DNA of 64,000 bases from Taxillus chinensis (taxonomy: Eukaryota > Streptophyta > Magnoliopsida > Santalales > Loranthaceae): assembly GCA_023512835.1 (NCBI GenBank), contig CM042086.1:159001-223000 (forward strand), read 5' to 3'. Numbering within the stretch: position 1 is the first letter of the stretch; every line of letters starts with the position of its first letter. A model generated the notes under the pieces. The model ran no database searches, was not told the DNA's origin, and worked only from the letters and a program-made list of their open reading frames with translations. Of the stretch, positions 48,479 to 60,143 are shown in pieces. Both the position numbers and the translations under genes were made by a program.

Positions 48479-49532
48479 CCACACAGGCATATTATCAAAC
48501 ACATACTAGCCATATTCACACATATTCACACAGGCATTTTATCAAACACTTAATATGCACTAACCACCCAACTTCAGAAATCACACCAAAATGCCACTGA
48601 AGGCCAACATTCATATAGGAGGTCACACCTATATGAATTTACATATAAATAATATAACAATAACAATAGAAACTCAATAAATCCTCTACACCGGGCCTAA
48701 CCCTAGAACAGACCAGGTGAGACAGAACCCCTACCATAAAGAAGATCCTCCTTGCTCCCGCACTAGACGCCGTCCTTCCCACGCAAGACGCTCCGGCAGC
48801 AACCAGCAGTTCTCCTCCTTTCCCTCTCTCTAGCTCTCTCTCTCCACGACGGCTGCAGTGGCTAAAAAACCCCTAACCCTAGAACAAGGAGTCTCCTCAT
48901 CCTTATATAGACCCCCCGTTATCAAAACGATGTAGTTTTGATTCAGTGAAACCCAGGATAAAAACGATGTAGTTTTGATTACACAAGCTACCACCTTCTC
49001 GCTTCCATACACGCTAAAATATCCACAATTCCAACATGGTCCTTTGGGAAAAGATGATTAGAATAACAAAACTAAGGTAACCATGCAAAAATATGCTTGC
49101 ACGCCAATTTGAACGCCAATTCCCCAATTGGCGTGCAGCTCCAAATGCACTCAAACTTCACCCCAAGCCTCCTTGCATCTTGTAGAGGTCTGAGAAGCAA
49201 AAATATGCTTGCACGTGAAATGGGTGAATTCACGTGCAGCTCCAAATGCTCTGAAATTTCTGTGGTAGATAGAGGACCTCATTTTAAGCAACTTTTGTTC
49301 TTGCTCGCCAATTGTTTGAGGCCATCTACTATATCAAAAGTGAGCTCCAAAATCTGCCGAAACAGCTTAAAACCGCATGTATATGCATAGCATCTTCCTA
49401 GGGCGTAAATGTACGTTATCACTTGTCACATGCACCTCCCAAAAGTCCCCTCTTGGGCTCATCTCTTACCTCAAACTTGTGCACCAACATCCAAGGTGTT
49501 TGTGGTTAACTTCTTACACACGGGTCATTACA
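48479..49532 (-). mobile_element. Truncated 5' LTR of family X copy A
   Basis: Nearly identical to 44535-45592. About 770 bp of the LTR 3' part and the PBS are missing. Palindromes at 48921-48942 and 48958-48979 (GACGTA core changed to GATGTA) lie upstream of TATA at 48901-48910. Confidence 0.85.
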
Positions 49533-49988
49533 GTGCTTCCTTACTCTGCGTGAGTTGCTTACTCCGCTTGAGTAATGGCTCGGATTCCTTATTCTGCATT
49601 AGTTGTCCTTATTCCGCATCAGTTGTCCTTACTTCGCAGTAAATCTCTCTTACTCCGTACGAGGTGTAGACTAGGATTCTCATTCCGCATAAAGTGACTT
49701 AGTCCAATCAACAATAAACGCGCGGATTCCTTAGTCATTTTGTCGAGTGATTAGTCCGTACGGAGAGTCCTTACTCCGGATGAAGACTTGGTTATATACC
49801 AAGTGTTTGATGATACTCATAATAATCCGGATCAGGATTATATATCCTATCCTTTGTCTTGCTCTTACAGAAGTAGGTCAGGATTAAAGTTTTATCTTCT
49901 GCACAGACTTAGAATAAACATGAAACATCTTAAATTAAATTACATAGGATTTGATCCGCATCATCCAAATTCTAGGTTTGATCCAACA

Positions 49989-50094
49989 ATTGACATAGTG
50001 GAAATTTCTTTTGTTTGTCCTTATCTCTGTGTATATCTTGCTTCCTAACTGGATCAGATTACAAAGGGTTTGGCATATCCGTATTGGGGGAGAT
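49989..50094 (+). other. 3' end of SIRE internal region with PPT
   Basis: About 105 bp ending GTATTGGGGGAGAT, a PPT directly before the LTR start TGTTGGATC at 50095. Confidence 0.75.
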
Positions 50095-51413
50095 TGTTGG
50101 ATCAAACCTAGAATTTGGATGATGTAGATCAAACCCTATGTAATTTGATTTAAAATGTTTCATGTTTACTCTAAGTCTATGCAGAAGATAAAACTTTAAT
50201 CCGGACCTACTTCTGTAAGAGCAAAGCAAAGGACAGGATATATAATCCTGATCCGGATTATCATGAGTGTCGTCAAACACTTGGTAAATAACCAAGTCTT
50301 CATCCGGAGTAAGGACTCTCCATACGGACTACTCACTTGACAAAACGACTAAGCAATCCGCGCGTTTATTGTTGATTGGACTAAGTCATTTTATGCGGAA
50401 TGAGAATCCGAGTTTACACCTCGTACGGAGTAAGAGAGATTTATTGCAGAGAAAGAATTAAGTCTTTCACTCCAGCTGTCTATGGAAAAGAAGATACGGA
50501 CTAAGGAATCCGAGTCTTTCATTCGAGTGGAGTAAGAAATGACTGATGCGGAGTAAGGACAACTGATGCAGCATAAGGAATCCGAATCATTACTCAAGCG
50601 GAGTAAGGAACTCACGCAGAGTAAGGAAGCGCTGATGCGGAATAAGGATTCCGCATATCTACCTCATGCGGAGTAAGGAAGCGCTGACACGGAATAAGGA
50701 TTTTAGGACTTCATGTACATGGAGTAAGCAATAATTGACACGGAGTAAGGATCCGAGCCTCGTTGATACGGAGTAAGGAAATCTACACCGGACTAAAAAG
50801 ATGCTACTTCAACCTATCCATACCGCATTTATGATATTAGCTTGCTGTGTTCCAATGTAAGACAAACTCGTTGAAGATCTAAACTGTCCTACACGTGGAG
50901 CACTCGGAGATGTGGATGCAGTCCCAAATGCAATTGGAATCAAGCAAAGTAATTCAATTCACTTATGCTTCCAATATTTCGAGCTCCACATCCGAAGCAG
51001 TTATAGAAGAAGCATTTTCCGAGAAGAACTTAATGTTTACACAGTGCTCGGAAAATACAGTTCCAAGTTAGATTCCTAGGATGTCTATATATATCTGTAG
51101 TGTTGTACATTTAAAAAAAGTGCACATACAAAAGGAAGAACTGATACGCGCATGAGGAAGGCTGTTGAATAAGAGCTCATAGAGATTATCAACGCTAGTG
51201 TGTGTAACTGTAAAACTGAGTGCTGTTGTAATCAGCTGTAATTGCTGCTTATTTTGTTGTAATTATCATTAGATAATAAAGCAAAATACTTCCACTATCT
51301 GGTTATCTTCCGCACTGATTTTACATCTTTTAACCAGATTGTGTTATACCTGTGAGAGAAAAGAGTTTTGATTTGATCCTATTCACCCCCCTCTAGGCTC
51401 CTAAGGACCAACA
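50095..51413 (+). mobile_element. SIRE 3' LTR (1319 bp)
   Basis: It starts TGTTGGATCAAACC and ends CTAAGGACCAACA. The length equals that of the 5' LTR at 31600, with few differences. It is followed by CATGT, which does not match the left flank of the element. Confidence 0.92.
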
Positions 51414-51743
51414 CATGTACCGATAGCTTTCATTTTACATGGCATTTCAGCATTGTATGTTTGTATTGTGTGTTTGTATTATGTGTTTTGTTTGCAATAA
51501 AGTTGTTTGTTTCTCTAACCCTCCGTATATACATTCATGCATACATGCATATCAAATGAAAAAAAAATCAAATAAAAATTCCCTTGTACCTAGGTGGGTA
51601 GCAACCTTTCTCCAGGATTGCGTACTCTTACAATCTCAAATCTCGCCGCAATCAAGTATCACAGCCACAACCAATGGCAGACGAAGCAGAGAACAGACTC
51701 ATAGGTTTAGAACGATCACAACGAGCCCTGCAGGGGCAAATGG

Positions 51744-53780
51744 TGAGGTCCCAAAGTGAGTCTAGAGGGGGGGGGGGGGTGAATAGACTTTCTTCATTTG
51801 CAGAAGCTGGAATGTTAGCTGGTTTTGGATTCCTATACAGACGACTACAATGGAAGTATTTATGGAGAAGACGACAGTGGTATTGTGATGATAACGTGGG
51901 TGATGATGAACTATCAAACAAAAACTGAGATACGAGTAAATGCTCTTTTCTCAATAGATCCCGGTTGTGAAAGTGATGATTTATGATAAATCAAAGTGTG
52001 AAAAACAAACAACACAGAGATTAAGACTTAGTGAAAGTGCTAGATCTTTGATGAACAAGAGGTTCGTGAATACTCAGACAAATTGCTCTTGTTCTTGATT
52101 CACATCGTGCACAACACTTGGAAGAATTCTCTCAGAGTCTCTCCCTCTAGCATTAGAACTCTTTCCATATTGGTTCTACAAAGGATTATTTATTTCAAGT
52201 GTGTTAGAACCATCTTCTTGTGTTCTATGTGTTTCCTTCTTTTGAGAGAGAGGTTAAACTCTTGATTTTGTCGTTAAGTGCGTGAGAAATATACTTTTAA
52301 GATTAAAGTGCTCGTGCGCCATGATGTCCATCCCGACAGACTGACTTCCCGCCACTGAAAATGCGGAATGTCAGGGGATGGGTTGATCTGCTTTGATTTG
52401 CAGATCAGATGCCCATACTGCGTATTTGGCATGCAATCGATCTTGGCCGTTCATCCGTGGGTGGTAGTTGGCAGCAATTAATATGTCATTAATGACCTTA
52501 ACTGCTCGGGACGGCGCAGACTTGCTGTACAATATTGCTAAGTGGATGTGTTTAGGGTTGTAAGTCTGCCTCCGAGGTAGATGCATCGTAGGTTCGGTGA
52601 CTCAAAGATTTCAGTTAGAACCTGTCGGAAGTTGCGAAGTTTTGCTTCGGGCTTTATAGTGTTTCTGCGAGTCTACGACTTATATCTTCAAGTCTGCGAG
52701 GCTAGAGTTCAGGATGGATTAACCTTTTGTGTCACTCCGTTAACTAAAGTCTACGACTCTGCGAGTCTACGACTCTACGAGTCTGCGACTCTTCGAATGA
52801 CGCTTTGAGTGACTTCTTCGTAGTCCGTCTAATCTACCTGTTATTACAGCTACAAGTCTTCGACCCTAGCTCTGCGGGTCTACGACCTTCGGGTCTCTCA
52901 GTTTACTATATTTGACTAAGTGGTCTAAAAATCTTCGACTCTACGAGTCTTAAACTTCGCTTTTCTTCCTTAGTCTTTCACAGAGGCTCATAAATTGAGT
53001 TTCCGTATGGCTATGACTCTTCAGCTATAACTCTCAGCCATCGATCTCCGAGTCTGGAAGTGTGGCAATTTCTCTATAGTGACTATGTCCCTTGAGTCTA
53101 CGAGTCTACGACTCTACGACCCTTGAGTTACAATTTCATTTGTTTGCCAATCTATATAGCATCGACTCTTCGATCTTCAACCTACGAGTTTACGGGTCCA
53201 GTTTTCTTAACAGGGTTCGAAGGCTTCGACTCTATGACTTTCAATCTACGAGTCTACGAGTCCGGTTTTCTTAACACTTGTTCAAAGGCTTTGACTCTGT
53301 GATTTTCGATCTACAAGTCTACAAGTCCTGTTTTCTTAACAGTGTTCTAAGGCTTCGACTCTACGATTCTACGAGTCTTCAAGTCTAGTGGCAGTTTAAG
53401 TTCTGTTAATTGACTTAAGTATTTTTGGGTACTCTACAATTCTATGGGCTGCGAGTCTACGAGTCATTTAGTTTTGGTTACTGGTCTTAAGAATTCTTCG
53501 ACTCTACGAGTCTCCGAACTTATTAACGCTTGCAGTAACGCTCTCTTTTCCGTACTATGACTCTACGACCTTCGACCCTGGATCTACGAGTCGCAATGTT
53601 CTGTCACTGTTTCACCTTCAGTCTCCAGACCCTACGAGTTAGCGAGCCTCCCGATAATCGTGTCCTGTGACAGTTTTACTTCTACGAACTATGACTCTTC
53701 GACCCTACGACCCTCGGTTCTTCGAGTCTCCAGACTTAGACTATAATTTGGCAACTTCATCAAATCCTATATTTCCAACA
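51744..53780 (-). mobile_element. Copia-type solo LTR (2037 bp) with TACGACTC repeats
   Basis: Flanked by AATGG at 51739-51743 and 53781-53785. On the minus strand it starts TGTTGGAAATATAGG and ends with CACCCCCC, CTCTAGACTC and GGGACCTCA, like SIRE-type LTR ends. More than half (52650-53740) is a degenerate array of CTACGACTC/TTCGAGTC motifs. No internal region is present. Confidence 0.85.
52650..53740. repeat. Degenerate CTACGACTC/TTCGAGTC array
   Basis: Dozens of short motifs such as GAGTCTACGACTC, TTCGACCC and CTACGAGTC, many of them self-complementary, occur in no fixed period. The same texture occurs at 20270-20780. Confidence 0.8.
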
Positions 53781-54689
53781 AATGGCTTTGATGATGGACA
53801 TGCTCACCAAGTTGACTGAAGAAAGAGAAAGAATCCCGGCAAGAGGAACCCCGACAGGGGGAACTACCAATCACCATCAAGAGCAGGAGCAACAAGCAGT
53901 TCAATCGCCCAATCTGGCTCCAAGCCAGGCACCCACCTATCATCCTGCTATGGCATAACCCCCAACTCCAAATCAAACTCACTTCACTATGCCCGCATCG
54001 GGACATGTAATGGAGGTAATGGGGTCTCCAGCTCCGAAGGAGGACATTGAGTCCCCTGCCATAAGACGACTGGAGGAACCATTGAAAGCTGTAGAAGGCA
54101 TCGATAGCTATGGCATGACCAGCCCACAAGACTTATGTTTGGTCCCTGGAGTAGTGCTGCCACCAAAGTTGAAAATGACAGAGTTTGAGAAGTTCAACAG
54201 GACTGTCACGCCCCGGATTTCCAACCCGAGGAAACCGGTCGTGACTCCCATTCACCCACACGGAGGGCAAAGGGGTTGGATTCTGGATGCCACAAACAAG
54301 TCCAACAATTACAATAAATCAAACAAGCCACATCTTTATTTAATTCCATATATCAAAGGTTCACAAAACAACCATGTTCCTTATTACAATTCAATCCCTT
54401 AGTACATTTCCCACCCTGGGGTTACATAAATCATAAAATTACATTCTTGAAATAAACAATAAAATGGAGATGGTCTTCCACCTTGGTGTTCCCACCTAAC
54501 GCCTGTAGGTTCCGTAAAGAAAACAACATGGTAGGAGGGGTGAGCAACCACACTCAAGAGGGATCATGTCTCCCCAACCCGTCCCATGACCTAATATCTA
54601 CATGCCTTGTGTACAAGTGCTGTGTCGTGTTACAATTATTCCACCAGATGTAATTACAGGCTATAATAAAGCAAATGCGATCATACACG

Positions 54690-54918
54690 GGCTGGTACAT
54701 AAACACTCCCGGGCTTCCACGGCCACCGGGTTTCCAATACGATCCCGGGCTTCCACAGACCACCGGGTTACAAGAACAGTCCCGGGCTTCCACAGCCACC
54801 GGGTTCCACAAAACAGTCCCGGGCTTCCACGACCACCGGGTTCCACAAAACGGTCCCGGGCTTCCACGGCCACCGGGTTCCACAAAACGGTCCCGGGCTT
54901 CCACGGCCACCGGGTGTA
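54690..54918 (-). repeat. 36-37 bp minisatellite in family X copy B LTR
   Basis: Six units with CCCGGGCTTCCACGGCCACC and GGTTCCACAAAACGGT. Frames across it are open on both strands only because of the repeat. Copy C has a single related unit near 60737-60765. Confidence 0.9.
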
Positions 54919-55508
54919 CAAGCAAACACGCGGCACACATGGCCATACGGGCATAACATCAAACACTTAGTATGCTCGGTCACACGGGAATAACATCGAA
55001 CACTTAGCATGCATATATCCACAAGCTCATAAACCCACCACACGACATAATCTAACACACTTTGGACGTGCGTGGCCTCACGAGCATTACCTCAAACACA
55101 TAACATGCACGGCCTCATGGGCATTACCTCAAACACATAACATGCACGGCCTCACAGGCATTATGTCAAACACTTGGCAGGCATATATACATATATCCAA
55201 ACAACACGCCATTGAAGGCCAACATTCATATAGGAGATCACACCTATATGAATTTACATATAAATATATATACGATCTGACCCCAGATCGCCCTAGGACC
55301 CTAGGACGGAGGAGGGTTTAGGAAGAAACAGAACCCCTACCTTAAAGCAGATCTTCCTTGCTCCCGCGCCAAACGCCGTCCTCCCCACGCAAGATGCTCC
55401 GGCAAGAACCAGCAACTCCCCTTCCCTCTCTCTCTCTAGCTCTCTCTCTCTCGGAGCGGAAGTGCAAAGCAAAGGAACACAAGAACCCTAAACTCAAACT
55501 CAAGCCCT

Positions 55509-55586
55509 CCTTATATAGACACCATCCACATCAAAACGACGTAGTTTTGATTAAGTAAACCCAGGATCAAAACGCGTAGTTTTGAT
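55509..55586 (-). promoter_or_regulatory. Family X copy B LTR promoter
   Basis: TATA box CTATATAAGG at 55509-55518. Palindromes at 55530-55551 and 55566-55586, the second lacking one base of the core. Spacing from the nearer palindrome to TATA is 11 bp. Confidence 0.7.
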
Positions 55587-56140
55587 CACACAAGTTAGCA
55601 CTATCCGACCCATATAGGCCAAAATACCAATTTCAACATGGTCCTTTGGAGAAAGGTCATTAGAATGACAAAACCAAGGGAACCATGCAAAAATATGCTG
55701 CACGCCAATTTGCACGCAATTCCCCAATTGGCGTGCAGCTCCAAATGCACTCAAACTTCACCACAAGTCTCCTTGCATCTTGTAGAGGCTGAGGAGCAAA
55801 ATATGCTTGCACGTGAAATGGGTGAATTCACGTTCAGCTCCAAATGCTCTGAAATTTCTGTGGTAGATAGAGGACCTCATTCTAAGAAACTTTTTTGTTC
55901 TTGCACGCCAATTGTTTGAGGCCATCTACTAGGTCAAAAGTGAGCTCCAAGATCAGCCAAAACGACTTAAAACGCGCTGTAAACGCATAGCATCTTCCTA
56001 GGGCGAAAGGTACGTTACCACTTGTCCATGCACCTCCCAAAAGTCCCCTCTTGGGCTCATCTCTTACCTCACACTTGTGCACCAACATCCAAGGTGTTTG
56101 TGGTTAACTTCTACACATGGGTTACACACGGGTCATTACA

Positions 56141-59100
56141 TCCTCTCCCCCTTAAAACTTTTCGTCCTCGAAAAGAAATGACGTACGAGGAAAACAAACC
56201 CAAGTTACCCATTTGCCACCCGGCAAGCCACAACACCCAAATGGGTCATACACCGCGCACGGCACATACAACATAACAAGGTACCACCATAATCCATAAC
56301 CACATGCCTCACAATAATGCATATAACACATATCCGCATGTCGAAATACACATCTCAAAAACACATCACAATGAAGAACATATGTCTAAAAGACAAAACC
56401 AATACACCAAATCATACCCAACTAATACAAGAAAACACATCACAATCCTTGGCAACGCCACCAACGGCCACCTCCCCACTCTTAAGGTTGTTCGTCCTCG
56501 AACAACGGCGGGTGTTGCTCACGCATCATGGACTCACATTCCATGTCTCCGTGCAGGCGTGTCGGCCCTAAAAGACAACACACCTTCCAAAATGCACATG
56601 CTGAGGCACATCGCCCACAACCATTCACATACCCGCGACCGAAGATATCACACCATAACACACATGAAGGTACGTACCCGCGACCCAATACAACACGGCA
56701 TGATAGGGAAACACATATTCGAATCTCACAAACAACCATTGTTCTCCTCACCTAACACATGTCACAAGTATTCACATGTCACGACGGTATAAGACATATA
56801 CGCCCATCACCAACACGTTTAACAATCACATGGGTCACGAGCAACTCACATCATAAACACCACCACAAGGAACAACTCACAAACAAAACACTACACACGT
56901 TTAACGTTCACTGCCCATTCACCATCATTATAAACTCATCCGCAGGAGTTTCCTCACAACCTTCCCACCTTTGGACTTTTCGTCCCCGAAAAGAGAAACC
57001 AAGTAGTAAACAACGCGAAAAGATCAAAGCAACACATAATGTAGTCATTACCACAAATGTTGGAGATGCCACTCGCGGCATGATGGGACCAACACTCCAC
57101 AACGTAAAATACCCAACAATTGGGAGTTGAAGTCAACGCAGCCTCGGCCCATAGGTAGACCACACCCTAACAACGAAGCACAATGAGGTCACAATGAAAC
57201 ACAAACAAATAGGATAGCATGATGCAAACCACAATCACATTCCCACCCAGGAGCTCACCTCAGACACCATCATCACTGCGAAAACCACCTCACTCAAGCA
57301 AGGAACATTGAAACCCCACCAACGCCAATGGTGACGCGAACGGAGGACAAGCCTAGACATAGAAAACACGAGAATGGAGTGTGCCCTTAACCACTCGGTC
57401 GCGGTCACCTGGCGCCCAACGAGTCCAAGGATGCACTAAAAACGGGAAATGCGGCACCACACACACAACCATGGTAAGACCAAAACCCACTATCGGGCAT
57501 CACTAGTCACCGACTTTGAGAATCGACCTCCTTGATCACGGTCAAACAGAGATCCGCCAAGGTCCCACACGGCCTTCCAATCGAGGCTTACCGTACGGCC
57601 CAAGAGATAATGCCTTACCAAGTCGGCGGACGGACCACGCGATAGGAATCCCTTGACGCCAAGTAGCTATGAATATCATAGTCCCCCCCACACCGAAAAG
57701 CTCTATCTGCAACCTGACCACAATGGAATCCTCTGTGTCACCACTCACAGGTCACAAGAAAATCCCTTGCCTCCAAGACATACTCCACCTCATGGCCCAC
57801 CAACTCCGTATATCAACTATTACGTTTTATCTCAACACACCAGCAAAACACTCAAATGGACCAAGAAATACTCGGGCTCTAGCCGCAGCTTAATATGGTC
57901 ACGCAATTCCTCCGGGTAGGCACAAGAAACGAGGCATGCAAACTCCTTATTCGGGACATTCACGTAGCTCCCAAACACACCAACACTTTGATGGCGTGGA
58001 CCATGTCACTTACCGCATCAAAACGCACACGAAAGACTTTCAAGAAGAACATATGTAGCATGAGGACCCCATGGTAGCCGCAGGACACAAATCTCCCCCA
58101 AAGGGGTAAAGACTACCCCTTACAAGCAAAACTCACATCTGACTCCATTTAGTGAATCACAACGCATCAATACTTTCACACTTTTAATTAGCATGCCATC
58201 ATATGTGACAAGGAATAACATCAACATTACACATAACACCCCTCTTCATCCCACACCGCACATATATGCGCATGCATCACCTCTTACTCCTCTGCATATG
58301 AATGCCACGAGGCCCACACATAAGAACTTTGCTACTCCTTTAGCACATATGTAACACACACAACAAAACAAAAGCAACCACAACACACGAAATAAACTAC
58401 GTGTAGAACACATGTAAGAGAGGACATCTAGTCCCCACCTCCTCGTCTCTTTTAAGCCTATTACCCACACGACATGGATTAACGAATGGTCCTACCACCA
58501 GGAGTACATCCTCAACCCTCGGAAGGTGTCTCCCAATTATGAGGAAAAACCCAAACAAGGCCTGCCCAATCTCACTCGCTTGCACGTTGCACCGATTGGG
58601 TTCACCGGCAGAGATCCTATAAACTCACTCGTAACCTAGTTCCAACTATCACATTCTTATACATACGCAAACCCATTTCACCACATATCCTATGAACATT
58701 ACCCAAGGTCTTTCACACACCACCAGTGACACGTGGTCAATGTTTGGCCACCCAAGAATTTGCGGCCATTTCCATAGGACACCCACAAGAATCTTAAAAC
58801 CACATACCACTCTCGCCAATCAATTTAGATTTCAATGACTCAAGGGGTGGGTTATACTAGTGGCAATTTCCTCCCTCAACCTTGACACTTGGAAAGGTTA
58901 CCAAAAGAACATCCTTCTTAAGTAGCACATCTACGAAACCTCTACTCACAAGAAAACACATTTATTACTCAAGGTTGCCACGGGGGGGGGTCACACACTA
59001 CCCACAAGCCACTAACTCATGCCTCCGGCTTCTAGGCTAGCTAGGCCAGAGGTAATCTCACCTACGCTAGAGTATTAGGGGTAACACGGTGACATTTATT

Positions 59101-59508
59101 ACTTTCCTCACACACGGGCGCCCAAAATTGACTACCACACGAAGATGCAATTAACACTTTAGACCGCATTAAAAACCACCAGCTCTTTCCAATAACTATA
59201 ACCATTAGTAATTTATTAGTCTTTTGGTATCATATATATATTTTATTTATTTATTTTTACTCATTTATTCTCTAGTAGGTCCCCAACTACGTCCATCCAA
59301 AATGGTAACTCAAACGACCTTTAAGCCTCACCTAACATAAAACAGGGCTCAAGAGCCCACCCTAAAATACCCCTTTATCACAAGTGTCTTAATCAAATTG
59401 CTAGAAACGCAACAATCAAAGGTTCACCACCTCACCTAATCCTGCACGAGACTCAACCGATCACTATCATTAAAGGAATATGATACCACCACTAAACGAA
59501 TCTTAACA
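56141..59508 (-). other. Internal region of family X copy B, essentially non-coding
   Basis: It holds the PPT, a hairpin with arms CTTTTCG/CGAAAAG (56158-56175), a pol C-terminal remnant with a second hairpin, and a third hairpin-plus-purine tract (56952-56993). Nothing beyond that is recognisable as a gene over 2.5 kb. Positions 58252-59508 are the reverse of 62745-64000. Confidence 0.75.
56482..56560 (-). pseudogene. Pol C-terminal remnant in family X copy B
   Basis: Minus-strand codons include ESMMREQHPPLFEDEQP with a stop at 56482-56484, matching the remnant in copy A. A perfect 8-bp stem (GTTGTTCG/CGAACAAC, loop AGGA on the minus strand) at 56487-56506 overlaps the last codons. Confidence 0.75.
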
Positions 59509-60064
59509 TGTAATGACCGTGTGTAACTCGTGTTAAGGAGTTAACCACAAACACCTTGGATGTTGGTACACAAGTTTAAGGTAAGGGATGAGCCCAAGAG
59601 GGACTTTTGAGAGGTGCATGTGTCAAGCGATAGCGTACATTTATGCCCTAGGAAGATGCTATGCGTTTACGAGCGGTTTTAGCATTTTTGGCTGATCTTG
59701 GAGCTCACTTTTGACCTAGTAGATGGCCTCAAACAATTGGCGTGCAAGAACAAAAAGTTTCTTAGAATGAGGTCCTCTATCTACCACAGAAATTTCAGAG
59801 CATTTGGAGCTGCACGTGAATTCACCCATTTCACGTGCAAGCATATTTTGCTTCTCAGGCCTCTACAAGATGCAAGGAGACTTGGGGTAAAGTTTGGGTG
59901 CATTTGGAGCTGCACGCCAATTGGGGAATTGGCGTGCAAATTGGCGTGCGAGCATATTTTTGCATGGTTCCTTGGTTTTGTCATTCAAGGAACTTTCTCC
60001 AAAGGACCATGTTGAAATTCAGTATTTTGGCCTATATGGGTGCGGAAAGGTGGTAACTTGTGTG

Positions 60065-60143
60065 ATCAAAACTACGTCGTTTTGATCCTGGGATTCACTT
60101 AATCAAAACTACGTCGTTTTGATGTTGTGTTGTCTATATAAGG
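60065..60143 (+). promoter_or_regulatory. Family X copy C LTR promoter
   Basis: Two palindromes (60065-60086, 60102-60123; arms ATCAAAAC and GTTTTGAT, core TACGTC) with TATA box CTATATAAGG at 60134-60143, 10 bp after the second. Confidence 0.75.

Larger units (their letters stand above)
43762..49532 (-). mobile_element. Family X non-autonomous gypsy-type element, copy A
   Basis: Flanked by perfect GTGCT duplications (43757-43761, 49533-49537). It has a full 3' LTR, PPT, a 2.5-kb internal region with no gag-pol, an LTR fragment of another family and a truncated 5' LTR. Its ends (TGTCACG on the left, TCATTACA on the right) match chromovirus-type LTRs. Confidence 0.87.
42974..49988 (-). mobile_element. 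Inverted SIRE LTR, opened by a family X element
   Basis: The LTR parts are 42974-43761 and 49538-49988, together about 1240 bp. It starts TGTTGGTCCC and ends TTTGATCCAACA, the reverse of the LTRs at 31600 and 50095. Flanks ACTTT and ATTGA do not form a duplication. It lies in the SIRE 3' untranslated region, between the third ORF and the PPT. Confidence 0.85.
51414..54203 (+). mobile_element. Tat-type gypsy fragment (leader and gag start)
   Basis: It comprises a leader (51414-51673) and the beginning of gag, interrupted by a copia-type solo LTR at 51744-53780. It is cut at both ends: on the left by the SIRE LTR and on the right by the family X LTR. Confidence 0.65.
51674..54203 (+). pseudogene. 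Tat-type gag N-terminus, split by a solo LTR
   Basis: Coding parts are 51674-51743 (MADEAENRLIGLERSQ) and 53786-54203. Discounting the LTR and one AATGG copy keeps the frame. The second part has a predicted coiled coil (MMDMLTKLTEERERI), a Pro/Gln-rich tract and a piece like Tat gag before the capsid domain (LVPGVVLPPKLKMTEFEKF). A TAA at 53956 is one C-to-T step from CAA. The capsid core is lost at 54204. Confidence 0.72.
54204..56140 (-). mobile_element. 3' LTR of family X copy B (1937 bp)
   Basis: The left end is TGTCACGCCCCGG and the right end GGGTCATTACA, next to the PPT. Long stretches match copy A and copy C, including the block CCTATATGAATTTACATATAA. The minisatellite differs from copy A. 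Confidence 0.87.
54204..59508 (-). mobile_element. Family X element, copy B (5' end beyond the window)
   Basis: 3' LTR 54204-56140, PPT, and internal region 56141-59508, interrupted at 59509 by a plus-strand copy of the same family. The missing 5' part should lie to the right of copy C. Left flank AGGAC (54199-54203) is the candidate duplication. Confidence 0.83.

Noticed and set aside
54554..55058. Open frames on both strands with RASTATGFH-like or VEARDRF-like repeats
   Set aside because: The 36-37 bp minisatellite keeps all frames open; it lies in an LTR.
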